Source of the DNA: Salegentibacter agarivorans
GTDB lineage: Bacteria > Bacteroidota > Bacteroidia > Flavobacteriales > Flavobacteriaceae
Direction of reading: 5' to 3'
DNA: 64,000 nt
Assembly: GCF_900113135.1 (NCBI RefSeq)
Contig: NZ_FOOH01000009.1
Span: 1 to 64,000 of the forward strand
Shown: positions 63,794 to 64,000 of the stretch, in pieces
Numbering within the stretch: the stretch's first letter is position 1
Layout: the number at the start of each line of letters is the position of its first letter
Notes under the pieces: generated by a model
Databases searched by the model: none
What the model saw: only the letters and a program-made list of their open reading frames with translations
Told to the model about the DNA's origin: nothing
Made by a program: the position numbers and the translations under genes

Positions 63794-64000
63794 TTATTTA
63801 AAATTCCGTTTTTTCAGCCAGGCGTGAAGCAATTCATTAAAAACAATTGGGTGTTCCATCATTGCAGCGTGGCCGCATTTATCTACCCAGTACAGATCGG
63901 CATCGGGAAGTAAACGCTGAAAGTCTTCAGCAACTTCGGGCGGAGTAACATTATCGTCTTTTCCCCAAATTATACAGGTTGGGGTTTTCATTTTTGGTAA
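63794..64000 (-). CDS. Alpha/beta hydrolase, C-terminal part (5' end outside window)
   Basis: The frame is open from the window edge to a stop at 63794, at least 68 codons. The text matches the last part of an alpha/beta-hydrolase fold: [24 protein letters not shown] carries the catalytic Asp (GKDD), and [17 protein letters not shown] contains the catalytic His. An internal ATG at 63991 is not the true start, since codons upstream stay in frame. The substrate is unknown. Confidence 0.8.
   Translation of the reverse strand, partial: LPKMKTPTCIIWGKDDNVTPPEVAEDFQRLLPDADLYWVDKCGHAAMMEHPIVFNELLHAWLKKRNFK

Overview
The window is chromosomal DNA of a Bacteroidota member, most probably family Flavobacteriaceae and perhaps near Gramella or Salegentibacter (the genus is an inference). 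The evidence is: gliding genes gldB and gldC; a SusC/SusD pair; the flavobacterial promoter pattern TTG...TAnnTTTG before many genes; almost no Shine-Dalgarno sequences; zinc-free S4, S14, L36 and DnaG; and low G+C. I saw no tRNA, rRNA, CRISPR array, insertion sequence or prophage. The window is core genome interrupted by short palindromic repeats.

Layout. 1-2590 (-) is the 5' part of a very large secreted protein with acidic Ig-like repeats, cut by the window edge. 2796-10743 (+) holds a TPR protein, an Mpl-like muropeptide ligase, radC, a polysaccharide-deacetylase-like protein, a YjjG-type phosphatase and three envelope proteins. 10737-13676 carries rarA (-), a rhomboid protease (+) and rlmB (-). 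13779-19198 (-) is a susC-susD-lipoprotein operon ending at a strong terminator.

19544-36876 (+) is the str/S10/spc/alpha ribosomal supercluster: rpsL-rpsG-fusA-rpsJ, then the S10 and spc genes to secY-infA, then rpmJ-rpsM-rpsK-rpsD-rpoA-rplQ. Promoters stand before rpsL and rpmJ, and a terminator follows rplQ. A terminator-like hairpin lies unexpectedly between rpsJ and rplC. Hairpins in the rpmJ leader and in the rpsK-rpsD spacer are candidate autoregulatory RNAs.

36979-43783 (+) holds carA, an outer-membrane protein, eno, gltA and two adjacent guanidino-group enzymes (arginine-deiminase-like and CtlX-like). 43957-47671 holds a BCCT transporter, an NAD(P)-dependent epimerase-like protein and two small proteins. 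47853-52208 (+) carries argS, ffh and folD. 52305-55101 (-) carries a DUF1232 protein, an AI-2E family permease, a glyoxalase-fold protein and an RluF-type pseudouridine synthase. 55236-57648 (+) is an ECF sigma factor, a membrane protein likely acting as anti-sigma, and an outer-membrane protein, behind an ECF-type promoter. Then come dnaG (+), an atypical response regulator (-), nadE (-), gldB-gldC and a small CxxC protein (+), engB (-) and the 3' end of an alpha/beta hydrolase gene (-).

Most worth a second look: the rpsJ-rplC hairpin with its embedded repeat; the response regulator with Glu in place of the phospho-acceptor Asp; the zinc-less primase and ribosomal proteins; the ECF sigma operon with its own ECF-type promoter; TAnnTTTG boxes only 4 bases before the ATG of rarA and rlmB; and several families of dispersed palindromes, some of which create false gene starts. 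I did not see a clearly novel defence or biosynthetic system.
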